Below, piece by piece: positions 35,109 through 47,731 of a DNA stretch of 64,000 nt. A program made the translations under genes and the position numbers. Location: contig CM056734.1 of assembly GCA_029844215.1 (NCBI GenBank), forward strand, positions 20,346,501-20,410,500, given 5' to 3'. How positions within the stretch are numbered: position 1 is the stretch's first letter; every line of letters starts with the position of its first letter. The DNA comes from Przewalskia tangutica. Taxonomy: Eukaryota > Streptophyta > Magnoliopsida > Solanales > Solanaceae. Under the pieces are notes generated by a model, which was given only the letters and a program-made list of their open reading frames with translations, did no database searches and was not told the origin of the DNA.

Positions 35109-35560
35109 ATGTTTCACAGACTTAAATGAAAGGACGTCGTCGTATAGACGCGATGCAGATGTTCATCGTTGCATAAATGAAACATAAATGAAACAGTTTT
35201 ATGGACGTACCTGCTTTGTGACCTGTCTGGATTGAAATGACGTCATTGCATGGACGTTGTGCGTTTGTGATCCGCCTGGGTTGTAATGATGTTAAAGTTC
35301 TTGCAAACCCAATCTGGATGAAAAGTTAATGCATGGATATAGGTGATGTAAAAATGAATAGATGAGGATTAGAATATGACCCTGTGAGTCGAAATACCAT
35401 CCTTGTATGGACATAATGCAGTTGGGACCCTTTAGGTAAAGATGGTGCTTTTGTACAGATGTCAAGCATAAATGTGATCCTCAAGATATGCCCCAGTTTC
35501 TGGTATATGAGGATGTTGAATTCTCCATTAGACAAAATCGAGTTCTGTGCAAAACAAGGG
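35109..35560 (-). repeat. 85-bp array of O2, decaying right end
   Basis: After E2 the array resumes with ACGTCGTCGTATAGACGCGATGC and loses regularity by about 35290. Later partial units with TGCATGGACG lie at 35240-35260 and 35330-35420. From about 35455 the text contains GATATGCCCCAGTTT, a motif found near Tat/Ogre repeat regions. Confidence 0.7.
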
Positions 35561-35569
35561 AGAAAGATT

Positions 35570-35860
35570 TCGAATGGTGTGATCGAAGCCGGTGTGGATG
35601 CCTACGTATCCCGCCGAGGGAATCAGGTCATAACATAGTTTGTGATATAAAAAACAAGGATTTTTAAGGTTCTCAATAAGTGAGACCGAAGCCGATATGG
35701 CCGCTTACGTATCCCGCCAAGGGAATCATGTCAAGACGTAGTTTGTGAGTAAATGAATTTTTATGATTTTCAAATGATGTGAGACCGAAGCCAATGTGGC
35801 TGCCTACGTATCCCGCAGAGGGAATCATGTCAAGACGTAGTTCGTGAGTAAAAAATGGGA
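35570..35860 (+). repeat. TACGTATCCC repeats in O2
   Basis: Three units at about 35585, 35684 and 35783 with GACCGAAGCCGATATGGCCG, CTACGTATCCCGC and GAGGGAATCA, then ACGTAGTT. The spacing of about 100 bp matches O1 at 23303-23600, in opposite orientation. Two diverged single copies follow at about 37185-37240 and 37500-37560. Confidence 0.85.
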
Positions 35861-38220
35861 TTTTTAATATGTATTTTTGTTGTTTTTTCTGAAAAGTGGA
35901 AAGTCAACATCACGTTCTGACTTCAGTTGATACCAACAATTAGTATTGTGCTTAGGAATTCCGTTATTTACTTTCAGTCTAACCGAGACCGACTCCAGAG
36001 TAATTCCTATAGTTTCAGATAGTACCTCAGACATACCTGAGTGTCGATACTTTCTTCAAGCAAAGATTTCGAACTATACGCATCCTCATTTTTCAAATGT
36101 CCTCACTGAAATAAAGTCTTATCCTCACATATGTTTCAATATTTTGTACTTTGGGACGTATAGAGAAATACACTCTCACTCAGAAGGATGTTTAATGCAT
36201 GCAATTGTGATACCATAGGCTTGGCTATCGTGTAAGTATTCACTAATGTGAGAACCCTCGGTATAAGATCATGATGTAGGACTTGTCACGAGTTTATAAT
36301 GTAGGCTTGGGGATTAGGACGGATATCATTTGGGTAATGAGTGACTAATCCTTCCCTGAGCGTCGAACTACGTCCGTGCTTGATATTTGTGCGCTTTAAT
36401 GCTGACCTGCTTTCTTTTTTTGTCCCAGTTCTTTTGCACTGAGTTAATTTGATTTTTTGTTTGCCCCTTCTTTTTTTTCTAGAATTATTTTCTGATTTCA
36501 TTCATCATTTTTTTATAATGTCGGGGCTTTTGATTTCTTCTTTTTGTGAAGTCGTCCTTTGTATTTTTTCTTTTCTTTTGGGACTTTGACAACTTTGTCT
36601 TTGAAAACTTCCACTCGGGTCGTTGTCAGCAATTTGCATTTTTTTTCATGCGCTCAAGGAAGTCCGGCCAAGAGATGGATAATGCGTATGCACTCAGAAA
36701 GGGTATACGCTTAATATGTGGTTGTCAAAAGAATAAGCTTAAGGCTCAAAGGGGATTGCTACAGATAATGTTATTTGGTAGGCTGGAAAGGCTCAAACGG
36801 GTCAAAGAAAGCCTACGGTAATTTCTTATACCGAGTGTTGCTGAGGATTTCACCTCAACAAACATTCAAGTCAAGTTCTAGATCACAATGCAATGCAATT
36901 GAACTTATTCTAAAACTCACCACACAATGCATATGAACCGATGAGGTTGGTTTCGTTCTTATCTTGAAATCATGCAATACAATGTCATTACGGGTGTGAA
37001 TTAAGAGGTACCAAAAGAATCTATGATTTACCACGAATTCAGCACATACTGGTTATTACTCCTTATTTCTTATGCACACACCTAACTGTGTTGGTATCAA
37101 CTAAGTCAAACAATGATAAAAAAATGTTTTTTGTATTTTTGAATAACATTTTTTTTGAATAAAATATTTTTTTCTGAATAAAAGGTACCGAACCCGAATA
37201 GGGCTGCCTACGTATCCCTCCGAGGGAATCAGGTGCGCGTAGTTCATTCGGACAGATTATAAAATGTATGCTTAAAAAGAATTCATATATGATAGGATGA
37301 TAAGAGTAAAAAATGTGCAAAATAAATGATTGTCCGCTATAGAATGAATGCAAAGTAAAATGACTGTCCATGATATGATGAATCTAATGAGAAAATGAAT
37401 GTCTGTGATAGAATGAATGTAATGAAAAAATGAATGTATGTGATAAAATGAATGAAATGCATGGGTGAACCAAATATGTCATTCCTTTTATTATTATCAT
37501 TTTTATGTGGTGCCGGATCCAAGAAGGGTTGCCTACGTATCACACATGTGTGGTGAGAATAAAACACGCGTTGTTCGAAAATATATGTTGTTCAGCGTAG
37601 ATGATTTATGTAACGAAGACTAAGCATATCATTTAATTTATAATATGTATAAAAATACAAAAGTATGGAAAAATTCAGAGCGATGCCTCATTGAATCTGG
37701 TATTGACCGACTTTTTTCAGTCAACATAACTTTCGGTCATTTATGTGATGTTTTTTTAACTACCACCCTCAACTGTTTGAGAGGACGGTCTTCCTGCAAA
37801 AAATATGAAAAAATTAGTGAGTAGGAAAGTCACAAAATAATATAATGTAAGGGTATGACAATATAGTCAAAGACTCCCCTGATTGGTTCGACCGGACTGA
37901 AAGTTGATGTTTCACAAGGTCCAAGTCATGATGTTCAAGAACGATTTATTCAGTAGAAGTCCTGATTGCAGTGTGACAGCAAAAGTGCAAAAATACAAAT
38001 GCTCGTATCCGGAGTTGCAAGAATATAACATGATATGTACAGAATTGAGATGGTAATTATTGCTTTAAATAATATGCACAGAATTGCTAGCGACAAACAA
38101 TAGTAAACAAAAACATGCAAATCAAGCGCGCACCCTAATATGCATGAGACCTCTCTTATGCCAGAGGTGGGTCTAAACGCCAGATATGCGAGATTGGATA
38201 GATTGACCCAAGTTGCTAAA

Positions 38221-38411
38221 CATTAATGCTTTTGTTGGAAATGAAAACAATATGAATGTACATTTTCCAATTTTGGCATGTCATGTTTAGGCTTGGATTT
38301 GTCTATCATTTTAACGCCACATAATATGTTGTTGGTCGTTGGGTTGTGAAACCCGTCGACAAGTTTTTTGTGTTTTCCTAATTGTGGCGTCAATACCAGG
38401 GATCGACCCAC
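38221..38411 (-). CDS. Leader ORF of O2, unknown, related to O1 leader ORF
   Basis: Sixty-two codons on the minus strand. The central part (IDKSKPKHDMPKLENVH) matches the start of the O1 leader ORF (17692-17970), and the C-terminus diverges by frameshift. It lies at the same place relative to the primer site. Function unknown; possibly a remnant of the extra ORF before gag in Ogre relatives. Confidence 0.3.
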
Positions 38412-38825
38412 CTAAGGTGTATGCATGTATGACATAAAATAAAGGGTGGTATAGCTCTATCCTAAATTTTCTAAGATTTGGCTTACTAGACTCAAGGTTC
38501 CCGAGCGGACTACTCGAGTGAGAAGGCTACACGACCGTCCAGACGAACCGGACAACTCCGCGCAAAACGCCAACTCTCCTAAATTTGGGTATTTGAAAGA
38601 AATTTACGGGTGCGCGAAGTACATCTCGCGTGTAGTGTGTGATAGTGTGAATTTTCCGTAAGGGAGGGAATATGAGCGGAATGACAATTTAGTGAAAGCA
38701 TTAGAAAAGATAGCATTTAAAGCAGTTAATACAAAATTAAAAGTAAACAATTTAAGCATTTACAACAAAAATAAAGCGTAATATATAATTAACCTGAGTT
38801 TGTTGTGGTTAAGAACCTGATATCC

Positions 38826-38843
38826 CTAGTGAATTCGCCATGC
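38826..38843 (-). other. O2 primer-binding site, degenerate
   Basis: On the minus strand GCATGGCGAATTCACTAGGG lies at the position of the O1 sequence GCATGGCGACTCCGCTGGGG. The first seven bases of the site are kept and the rest has changed. Confidence 0.55.
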
Positions 38844-39978
38844 TATCGAGGTCGTTTTTGGCCTCGGGGTCGGAACGATATTCGCAACGTTGCTCTTTGG
38901 CGCGGTTCCCTGGATTGAGCAAGAATGCTTGTATTGAGGAGTCGCCACCTAATTAGTTAAGTGAATTAGGACACTTGAACTGTTGCAATAAAAATAATGC
39001 AATTGATCTCCATTTAATGGTCTGCGAAATTAATGAGATTCTGGATCAGGGTTCTTTATTATCCTAAAGGGAAGGGGTTAAGCATCCTTTAAGATCCGCT
39101 AACTTACGGTTATCCGGTCGAACCTAGGTTAATTATATATTGGCTTTTTATTCTACCTATTCTAAGCATTTTCATAATTTACAATTAAAATAAAATACAA
39201 TATAGAATAATAAAACTAAAATTAAATACAACGACATAAAATAAAACTCCGGGACATCTTTTTTAGCCTTTCTAGGCATTCAGCACAAGATGCATCTTCG
39301 GGTACCTGTATAAACACTTAGTAAAAGTGTTAGTAATAGAATGAATAATTCTAAAGCAATAACAAGAATTAATAAATAAAACCACAAAATAAACTCGTCT
39401 TTTGTACAGGGGGGAGTCCTTGGAAATCAGACGGAGATTCCTTCATCGGCCAAATTGTTAGAAACAATAAAAAAAATAAAACTTTCATATCCGCGCCAAA
39501 ACAATAATAGTTTTGATTACGGAGGGCTCAGATATATAAAATAAGGTGGGACATCCTAAACAAGGCTGGCTGCGAAAATTCTCCCTGTCAGCGCATGTTG
39601 ATTATCCTGTGTAAGTGGAAAAATCATGATTGCCCGAAGATTTTATTTTTCGTCTTTGCAACTGTGGAGGCCTCAAAAATTGACGGATAACTTTTTCATT
39701 GGTCAATGTGTAGTATCATGTTCAAATTAGTCAATACCAACAGTGTAGTATCTGTTCAACCAGTTTAATGAAAGATAAAGGGGCAAAACAGTTAAAAGAT
39801 CAATAGCAACATCTAAAATCTGATAGTAAAATGGGCGAAAATAAGTCCCAATAAAAAAGCCAAAATTAGTAGCATCCGTAGCCAACAACACAACAAATAC
39901 AAATGATCACCGCAACATTAAAAGCAACAGCAACGTAGTTCGCCGGGTATGTTACCACCGGAAAACACATTGCAAGAT
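38844..39978 (-). repeat. O2 right (5') LTR, first piece
   Basis: Collinear with 12837-13975 in the same orientation, with a few percent differences. Minus-strand TGGCGACTCC lies at 38938-38947. Interrupted at 39978 by CR1 (target AAGAT). The remainder is at 55667-56991. Confidence 0.85.
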
Positions 39979-42479
39979 TGTCACGACCCAACTCATGAGT
40001 CATGATGGCACCTACCTTATTCCCCCCGAGTAGACGAACCACGTTCTCATTAACAAGTTAAATCAGCGGAAAATATATAAAGAAAAAGAAGTTATAAGTC
40101 TTAAACACTTAATTTCCCAAAATCAGGTCAAAAGGGTACAAGAGCACTAAACATGATCTGAAATAGAAGTCTGAAGAAAATACCCGAAGGCTACATACTG
40201 TCTATCAATAACCAAAGAAAAATGTAATTAACTAAGAAGCCCTTCAGGGGCCACGGACGACCAAGTAGCTCACCCTGAATGACTGGAAGATGTCCACCTC
40301 GCGGATCAGCTACGGAGCGTAGAACTGGAACCTGGATCGTACTCTACACTCAACAAAGGCACTCAATAAAAGTGTAGCAAGAGTAGTATCAGTACAACAC
40401 TAGTACCGGTAAGCATCATAGGCCGACAATGATTAGATAACACATGAAGAAGTTGAAACCAACAAGTAGCACATAGAGCAAACAGGTATGGTCACACATC
40501 ATATACAAGTAGAATGTAAAGAAATCATGAAACAGCCGGGATAGATAAAATTCACCAGATGATCAGTCAAATATATGAGCAAATGCATGCAATGCAATAC
40601 AATAGTCACACCTCTCACTCCACTCTCGTACACACATGCTAAGGCAGCGCCTCAAGCCATGACTCATGGGGGACCTGCAAAGTCCATGTACCACTCGTGC
40701 TCTCCGGCATAAACCTCGGAGGCTATCAATCACTCTCAGTTTCCGGTAAAGACCTCGGAGGCACTCCCAATCACCGGCAAAGGCCTCAGAGTCACTCAAT
40801 AACTCCCCTCACCAACATCACAAAAATAATATGGAAACATGTCATGCGTGATATCAGTCTTAACACACAGTATTAATATACAATCGACAAGTACAAGTCA
40901 TATCACTGTCCTATGTTCAATTATCAACATTACAATTCCTTTATTTTCACGTGACCAGTAAGCTAGTATGCAACAGAGATACGATCAGGAGATAATCACA
41001 GAAAATAACACATATAGCGACGAACCCCTTCGGCACCGCGGTCCTGCCGACATTCTATCATGCTATCCCTGTTACTTCCTACAACTACATACGATTCTCT
41101 AATCAGAGTCTAACTAAAGTATACCGTAACCTACCTCAATGTCGAGCGGGTGCCACGAACAATCTAACTAATGTCTTCCCTTTGCGTAGAGCCTCTGAAC
41201 GCTTAAAATCTAGAAAATATGTGAACTACGTTAGAATACGAATCTAAGGACATCCATATTGCTATACTTATGTTAACAAGATTTTTACCATTTCAATTGT
41301 ATGAATAAACTCATACTCATATAAAAATATTAGCATAACTTCAGGAAATTCAAATAATATTTCTCTTTTTCAACTTTCTCGTATCTCCCGCTTGTAAAGG
41401 TTATAATCATTAAATTCATAACTCTAAATATGGTGTTTATTGAACCACATCGAAGGCAACACTAGGATCTCTTATTATGCCGAATCCCATATGACAGTAC
41501 TTAGTGTAGCTGGTGAAAATTTATGAAAGAAACAATCCTATGAAATCTGTGTCGCCAGAATTTTTGTAAAATAAGGTAGAAACTTTAAACAGTCATAACT
41601 TTCAAACCATAAGTCGTATTTATCTCAGTAAGGTCTCAAACTGACGGGAACATGGAACTCTACAACTTTTATTCAGCACATACTTTTATATTCTTTACGC
41701 ATTTGTACAGTTTTCACGTTTTACATGCTGCTCGTCTGGATTTTGGTTGATTCGAGGCAGAAACTTTAAACAATCATAACTTTCAAACCATAAGTTGGAT
41801 TTATCTTCGTAAGGTCTCAAATTGACGGGAACAGAATAATCTACAACTTTTGTTCATCATATACCTTTATATTCCTTACGGATTTGTACAGTTTTCACAT
41901 TTTATATGCTGATGTAATCATTATGCCATGATAAATCCCTCAAGTTCTCTATTCAAGTGGATTGTGGGATTTCCGGAATTTTCGTGTAGTGACCTCTTTG
42001 AAATTTGACTTCATTCTACCACACATTATTATAAGGATCATGAATAGATTAACTCAGTCATATAATATAGAATCTAACCTGAACTTAATTGAGCACTTCC
42101 TCCTCGTCTAGTTACTAGCGTTTTCTTTCTTTTCTTTCTTTCCTTCTCCTCTCCCGCTGGTTGCGCATGTTTTCCCCTATCCCCTTTTTCTTTTTCTCTG
42201 TTGCTGCTGCTTCGTTTCTCACCCCTCCCCTTTTTCTTTTCTTTTCCCTTCCTCCTGAGTTCGTCCCCCTCCCCCCTTTTCTTCTGGCTGTGTTTTTCCC
42301 TTCCCTTTTCCCCTTTTGTTTTGCTGCATTGCCCTACCAAGGGTAGTGGGCTTGGCACACTTTATTTACTTAACTAAAATTCTGCACAACTTGCATATTA
42401 AAACATAATATTTATTTATCCTATAGTCTCATATCCTTTTCGTAGTTTTAAAGTGCTAAACGACCAACGGGTCGTTGCA
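39979..42479 (-). repeat. CR1 3' LTR
   Basis: 2501 bp, from TGTCACGACC (39979) to GTCGTTGCA (42479). It contains two related blocks with AACAGTCATAACTTTCAAACC (41595 and 41770 regions), CTC(G/A)GAGGC(A/T) repeats (40680-40800) and pyrimidine-rich tracts (42115-42320). Minus-strand Lys/Glu/Arg-rich ORFs over the tracts are not genes. Confidence 0.9.
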
Positions 42480-42490
42480 TTAGGTACCAA

Positions 42491-42922
42491 TCAAACAATC
42501 GCTCGTCCTCGAGCCACAAGGGTATGGGTGGATGAAAGGGTACCTGAACTGTCGAACAATTGAGGATATCTACTCCGCATATCCGTCTCGGTCTCCCAAG
42601 TCGCCTCCTCAACCGGACGGTGCTTCCACTGCACCTTGACTGAAGCAATTTCCTTGGACCTCAACTTCCTCACTTGCCTATCCAAGATTTCTACCGGCTC
42701 TTCTTCGAAGGACAAATTCTGATCAAATAATACTGAATCCCACCTAATGATATAAGTCCCATCGGAATGGTACTTCTTCAGCATGGAAACATGGAATACC
42801 GGGTGAACACCTGCCAACCCTGGTGGAAAAGTTAGCTCGTATGCCACCTCGCCAACACGACAAAGAATCTCAAAAGGGCCAATAAACCTAGGGCTCAACT
42901 TACCCTTCTTCCCGAACCGCAT
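42491..42922 (-). pseudogene. CR1 integrase C-terminus with chromodomain
   Basis: An open stretch of 143 codons continuing integrase. It has a GPF/Y-type module (RFIGPFEIL...VAYELTFPP...VFHVSMLKKY), then a chromodomain-like segment (EPVEILDRQVRKLRSKEI, VKVQWKHRPVEEATWE) and a short tail. The chromodomain is thought to guide integration to particular chromatin. Trp and Glu positions of the fold are kept. One frame break separates it from 42922-43716. Confidence 0.85.
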
Positions 42923-43932
42923 TACCCCTTCATGGGTGAAACCTTCAATAGGACCTGCTTGTCAACCATGAACTCTGTATCACGAACCTTCCGGTCCGCA
43001 TACTCTTTTTGCCTACTCTGAGCTGCCAGAAGCTTTTCCTGAATAAGCTTCACCTTGTCCAAAGACTCCCTCAGCAAATCTGTACCCCAAGGTCGAACCT
43101 CGAAAGCATCAAACCACCCAATAGGAGAACGACACCTCCTACCGTATAAATCCTCGAATGGTGCCATGTCAATACTGGAATGGTAGCTATTGTTGTACGC
43201 GAACTCTTCCAAGGGTAAGAAACTGTCCCAATGACCACCAAAATCAGAAACACAAGCCCTCAACATATCCTCAAGCACCTGAATAGTCCTCTCGGGCTGA
43301 CCATCTGTCTGCGGGTGGAACGCGGTGCTAAGATCTAACTGAGTCCCCAATTCCTTCTGCAAAGTCCTCCAGAAATGGGAAGTAAACTGAGTGCCTCTAT
43401 CGAAAATGATGGAAATAGGAACCCCGTGCAATCGCACTATCTCTCGGATGTAGATCTTGGCCAACTTCTCCGCGTTATAAGTAGTCTGAACCGGAATGAA
43501 GTGCGCGGACTCAGTCAACCTATCCACGATAACCCAAATCGAATCAAACTTGCCCAAAGTCTTCGGAAGACCAACCACGAAATCCATAGCGATCCTTTCC
43601 CATTTCCATTCGGGAATGGGCATACTCTGAAGCACACCACCTGGTCTCTGGTGCTCATACTTAACCTGCTGGCAATTCGAACACTGAGCAACAAACTCCA
43701 CAATGTCCCTCTTCATTCTACCTCACCAATAGTGTTGCCTCAAGTCGTGATACATTTTTGTTGCACCTGGATGAATGGAGTATCTGGAACTATGAGCCTC
43801 TTTCAAGATCAACGGGATCAAATCACCAACTCTAGGAACGCAAATGCGTCCCTTAATCCTCAAAACACCCTCATCGTCAAGAATAGCCTCTTTGGCTTCT
43901 CCACTTAGTACTTTATCCTGAATCTTGCACAA
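42922..43932 (-). pseudogene. CR1 integrase
   Basis: The N-terminal zinc-binding module (H..H, then CSNCQQVK) and the catalytic core are present: VIVDRLTESAHF, IIFDRGTQFTS and DGQPERTIQ hold the D, D, E residues. An in-frame stop (a Trp codon changed to TGA) lies at about 43717-43722 between the two open pieces 43723-43932 and 42922-43716. This enzyme would insert the element cDNA in the nucleus. Confidence 0.85.
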
Positions 43933-43947
43933 TTTCGCATCCTCAAA

Positions 43948-45431
43948 CTACTGGGCCCGAATCCGCTCTAAAAGAGACGACCTCGCCTCCACGCAAGATA
44001 GAACCTTACCAGGTTCTGAAATATCGAGCCTCGCCATACTATTAGCCAAACGCTGAACCTTCATAGCTAACAGACGCTCTCCCACAACCAAACGCGCCAA
44101 GCTTCGGCTCAACGCATCAGCTACCACATTAGTTTTTGCCAGATGATAAAGGATAGTAATATCATAATCCTTGAGCAACTCCATCCATATACGCTGCCTC
44201 GAGTTCAAATCTTTCTGACTAAACACGTGCTGAAGGCTACGATGATCTGTGAAGACCTCACAATGAACTCCATACAAGTAATGCCTTCAAATCTTCAAAG
44301 CGAAGACTACTGCATCCAACTCCAATTCATGAGTGGGGTAGTTCTTCTCGTGAACCTTCAACTATATCGAAGCATACGCGATCACCTTACCCTCTTGCAT
44401 CAACACACATCCCAAGCCAATTCGTGAAACATCACAATAAAACCGTAAAGTCCTTTCCCTCCACTGGTAAAGCCAAAATTGGGGTTGAGGTCAATAAAGC
44501 CTTAAGCTTTTGGAAGCTCTTCTCACACTCATCGGACCAATGGAAGGGCACACTCTTCTGAGTCAACCAGGTCAAATGGGAAGCAATAGATGAAAATCCC
44601 TTTACAAACCGGCGAATAACTCGCAAGGACTACGAAGCTTCGAATCTCAGTCACCGAAGTAGGCCTGGCCCAATCTCTAACCGCCTCGATCTTCTTGGGA
44701 TCAACCATAATCCCATCCTTGGACACAATATGTCCCAAAAATGCAACGAAACTGAGCCAAAACTCACACTTGGAAAACTTGGCATACAATTTATTCTCCT
44801 TCAACAGGCCAAGCACGATCCTCAGATGCCTCTCATGATCTTCCTTACTCCGAGAGTACACCAGGATATCATTAATAAACACGATCACAAATGAATCCAA
44901 GTAAGGCTTGAAGATCCCATTCATAAAATTCATGAAGGCTGCAGGGGCATTAGTAAGCCCGAAGGACATCACCAAGAACTCATAATGACCATAACGGGTC
45001 CTGAAAGCGGTCTTCGGAACATCCTCCGCTCGAATCTTCAACTGATGATAGCCTAGCCTTAAATCAATCTTAGAAAAGATCGACGCACCCTGAAGCTGAT
45101 CAAATAAGTCATCAATGCGGGGTATTGGATACTTATTTTTTATTGTAACCTTGTTTAATTTCCGATAATCGATACACATTCACATGGTACCATCTTTCTT
45201 CTTTACGAACAGAACGGGAGCACCCCAAGGAGAAATACCGGGTCTAATAAATCCTTTGCTCAACAAGTCTTGCAACTGCTCCTTCAACTCTCCTAACTCT
45301 GCCGGAGCCATCCGATAGGGTGGATGAGATAGGTCGGGTGTCAGGCTCCAAGTCAATGCAAAAGTCAATATCTCGATCAGGCGGCATACCAGGCAAATCT
45401 GTAGGGAAAACCTATGAGAACTTACAAACAA
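43948..45431 (-). pseudogene. CR1 reverse transcriptase and RNase H
   Basis: 45180-45431 holds PPYRMAPAEL...GVIRPS-like and LFVKKKDG text. A stop follows (TGA at 45180-45182 where Arg is expected), then MCIDYRKLNK and the polymerase palm (44529-45179). The active site reads FINDIL where FIDDIL is normal, so the first catalytic Asp is Asn and the enzyme would be dead. Frameshifts near 44600 and 44420 separate the connection domain (HWSDECEKSFQKLK) and RNase H (FTDHRSLQHVF, NVVADALSR). The order and sequence are of chromovirus type. Confidence 0.85.
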
Positions 45432-46122
45432 CTAGCACTGAATCTATAGAAGGAGTATCCACACTAGTATCCCGAATATGAGCCAAATATGCTAAACATC
45501 CCTTATCCATTAACTTCTTCGCCCGAAGAACTGATATGATCCTCTTAGGTGTGGGACTAGGAGTACCCTTCCACTCTAACTGTGGAATACCTGGCATGAC
45601 CAACGTGAATGTCTTGGAATGACAGTATAAAATAGCATGATAAGGAGATAACCATTCCATGCCCAAAATAATATCAAAGTCCACCATATTCAAAATAACC
45701 AAGTCTACCCAAGTATCATACCCCATAAACGTGACCACACAAGACCTATAGACCTGATCTACTATCACAGAATCCCCGACAGGAGTAGAGACACGAATAG
45801 GTGCATCAAGCATATCACAAAGCATATCCAAACCCGTAGAGAAATTGGTGGACACATAAGAGAAGGTTGAACATGGATCAAATAAGACAGAAGCTGATCG
45901 GTGACAAACTGAAATAATACCTCTGATGACCGCATCAGATGCCTCAGCTTCTGGTCTACCCGGAAAAGCATAGAAATGGGCACGTCTACCCTCGGACTGT
46001 GTGCCTCCACGACCACCACAGATTTCCTGAAATCCTTCTCTCACTGACTGAGCGCTACCCCTACCTAACTGATGACCACCTCTGCTAGGCTGATGGCCAC
46101 CCCTGCCCGACTGTGAACCCAT
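45412..46122 (-). pseudogene. CR1 protease region
   Basis: 236 codons with an Arg/Gly-rich start, then the retropepsin domain. The active-site motif reads LFDPCSTFSYVS, where Gly is expected in place of Cys after Asp-Pro. Downstream are the flap-like CVVTFMGYD, the hydrophobic FDIILGMEWL block and the linker to reverse transcriptase. The Asp is kept but the Gly change probably harms activity. Confidence 0.75.
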
Positions 46123-46172
46123 TTACTAGAATGTCTTCCTCCTCTAGCTGGCAGTGCTGGAGGCCTAGATGT

Positions 46173-47520
46173 CTAAACTCTGGAATCCTGTCTGGATCTA
46201 GGACACTTCCTCACGAAATGCCCTGTCTCACCACACTCAAAACATGCTCTTTTAGCCATAGGATGCTGAACTGTCATAGAAGAACCAGAATACCCTCCAC
46301 GGTCTGAAGGTCGAGTAAGACCTCGAAGTCTCGCCGTAACTGGCTCGCTATAACTCAAGAACCACTGCTGAAGCTCAGAATGACGGCCAGTATGGGCGCT
46401 TATAGGGATGATGACGAACCCTGTCCTGGTGTCCCCCCACCTCTAATAGGACCTCTAAAACTGTCAAATCTACGAGCTATCTTGTCACCACCCCCACTAC
46501 GTGCCCGACCCATCTCTGACTCAACCCTCCTGGCATGCTCTACTACTGACTGGAATGAGGCCCCAAAATCCTCCAACTGTAAGCTCGCTAGCCGAAGCGG
46601 AAGGTCCAAACCCTTCACAAATCTCCTCACTCTCTCAGCCTTTGTGAGAAGTAGTGTCGTCGCATAACGGTACAACGCGATAAATCTGGTCTCATTCTCC
46701 GAAACCGACCTACCCCGCTTCTCCATTATCGAAAATTCATTTTTCCTGTTGTCTCTCAAAGTACGAGGGACATACTTCTCCAGGAACACCTGGTAGAACT
46801 AGGTCCAGGTCAAATGTGGCGATCCGACTGGTCGACACTCTATGTACGATCTCCACCACTGCTTGGCATCTCCAACTGAAAAGAAACATAATCGACCCCG
46901 TGAGACTCCACTATACCCAGCTTATGAAGCATCTCATGACAGCTAACAATAAACTCATACGCATCCTCCCCGGGAGTACCATAGAACCAAGGAGGAGACA
47001 TTTTGGTAAACCCCTCGAACAACTTTCGCCTCGCCGGTCAACACCGCCCATCCACGCCCAGAGCAAAATCGTGCATCGAGTAAGATCAATACGGCGCCAC
47101 ACCGCCACGGAATACCTCGATGTCCAAATCCCGAGCAACCGCAAAGACGGAGTATGACCTCTCACTCTAGTCTGCGAGCCATCTAGAGCAACTGGAAGCA
47201 TGCCCGCTTGAGCCAAACTGTTAAAGTACCCCAACACCCAAAACACAGCCTCTTGAAAATTCGGAGTAGGAGCGACCCCAGGCTGTGCCTCAGCATCCCT
47301 AATCTTCTCCTCCGGAATGTCGTCAAGCTCCGGAGTCAACTTTCTGTCAGGGTCCTGAGCAGGTGCTGGTGCTAGGTCCGTATCCGGTATAGCTGCACGG
47401 CCGCCACGCCCCGCTCGCCGCCACGAACACCGCTCGCAACGGGTATGGATGCGGGTGTGCAGTGCGTGTACAACCTCACCGCCTCGGTGGCGCCGATCGC
47501 ATCCTCACCATCTGTGAGAG
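46173..47520 (-). pseudogene. CR1 gag
   Basis: A broken gag. An Ala/Pro-rich N-terminus with NFQEAVFWVLGYF lies at 47190-47339. FEGFTKMSPPWFYGTPGEDAYEF and the following capsid core are at 46840-47022, in another frame. The C-terminal capsid (NEFSIMEKRGRSVSENETRFIAL-like, RVRRFVKGL) is at 46400-46789. The zinc knuckle CFECGETGHFVRKC is at 46173-46358. At least two frameshifts and several stops divide it. Confidence 0.8.
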
Positions 47521-47731
47521 AACATCGAAATGAGTGTAAGATACCAATCTGAACAATCTCGCACGAAAAGAATGAACCAGATACCAATCGGATTGAACTA
47601 GCACGAAAAGAGTAAAGAAGTGGAGTGTTTCCTAAATGTCCTATAACCTCTCGAGGATGGGTACGGACGTCAACACACCAATCCGCAAGACTCTACTAGA
47701 CATTGTTCTTGTACTCATTAGACCAATTAAC

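Larger units (their letters stand above)
35861..38843 (-). other. O2 internal region with no recognisable gene
   Basis: On the minus strand this runs from the primer site (38830 side) toward the repeats. The block 38110-38420 matches the O1 leader. The remainder (35861-38100) is AT-rich, with small ORFs on both strands (for example 35946-36218, 36546-36821, 37063-37567) that have no counterpart in O1 and no motif I recognise. A minus-strand repeat of ATTCAT..TTCATT motifs spans 37260-37470. No gag equivalent is seen. Confidence 0.6.

Noticed and set aside
42074..42358. Lys/Glu-rich minus-strand protein (also at 53774-53968)
   Set aside because: Translation of a pyrimidine-rich tract in the CR1 LTRs. 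Frame and length differ between the LTR copies.
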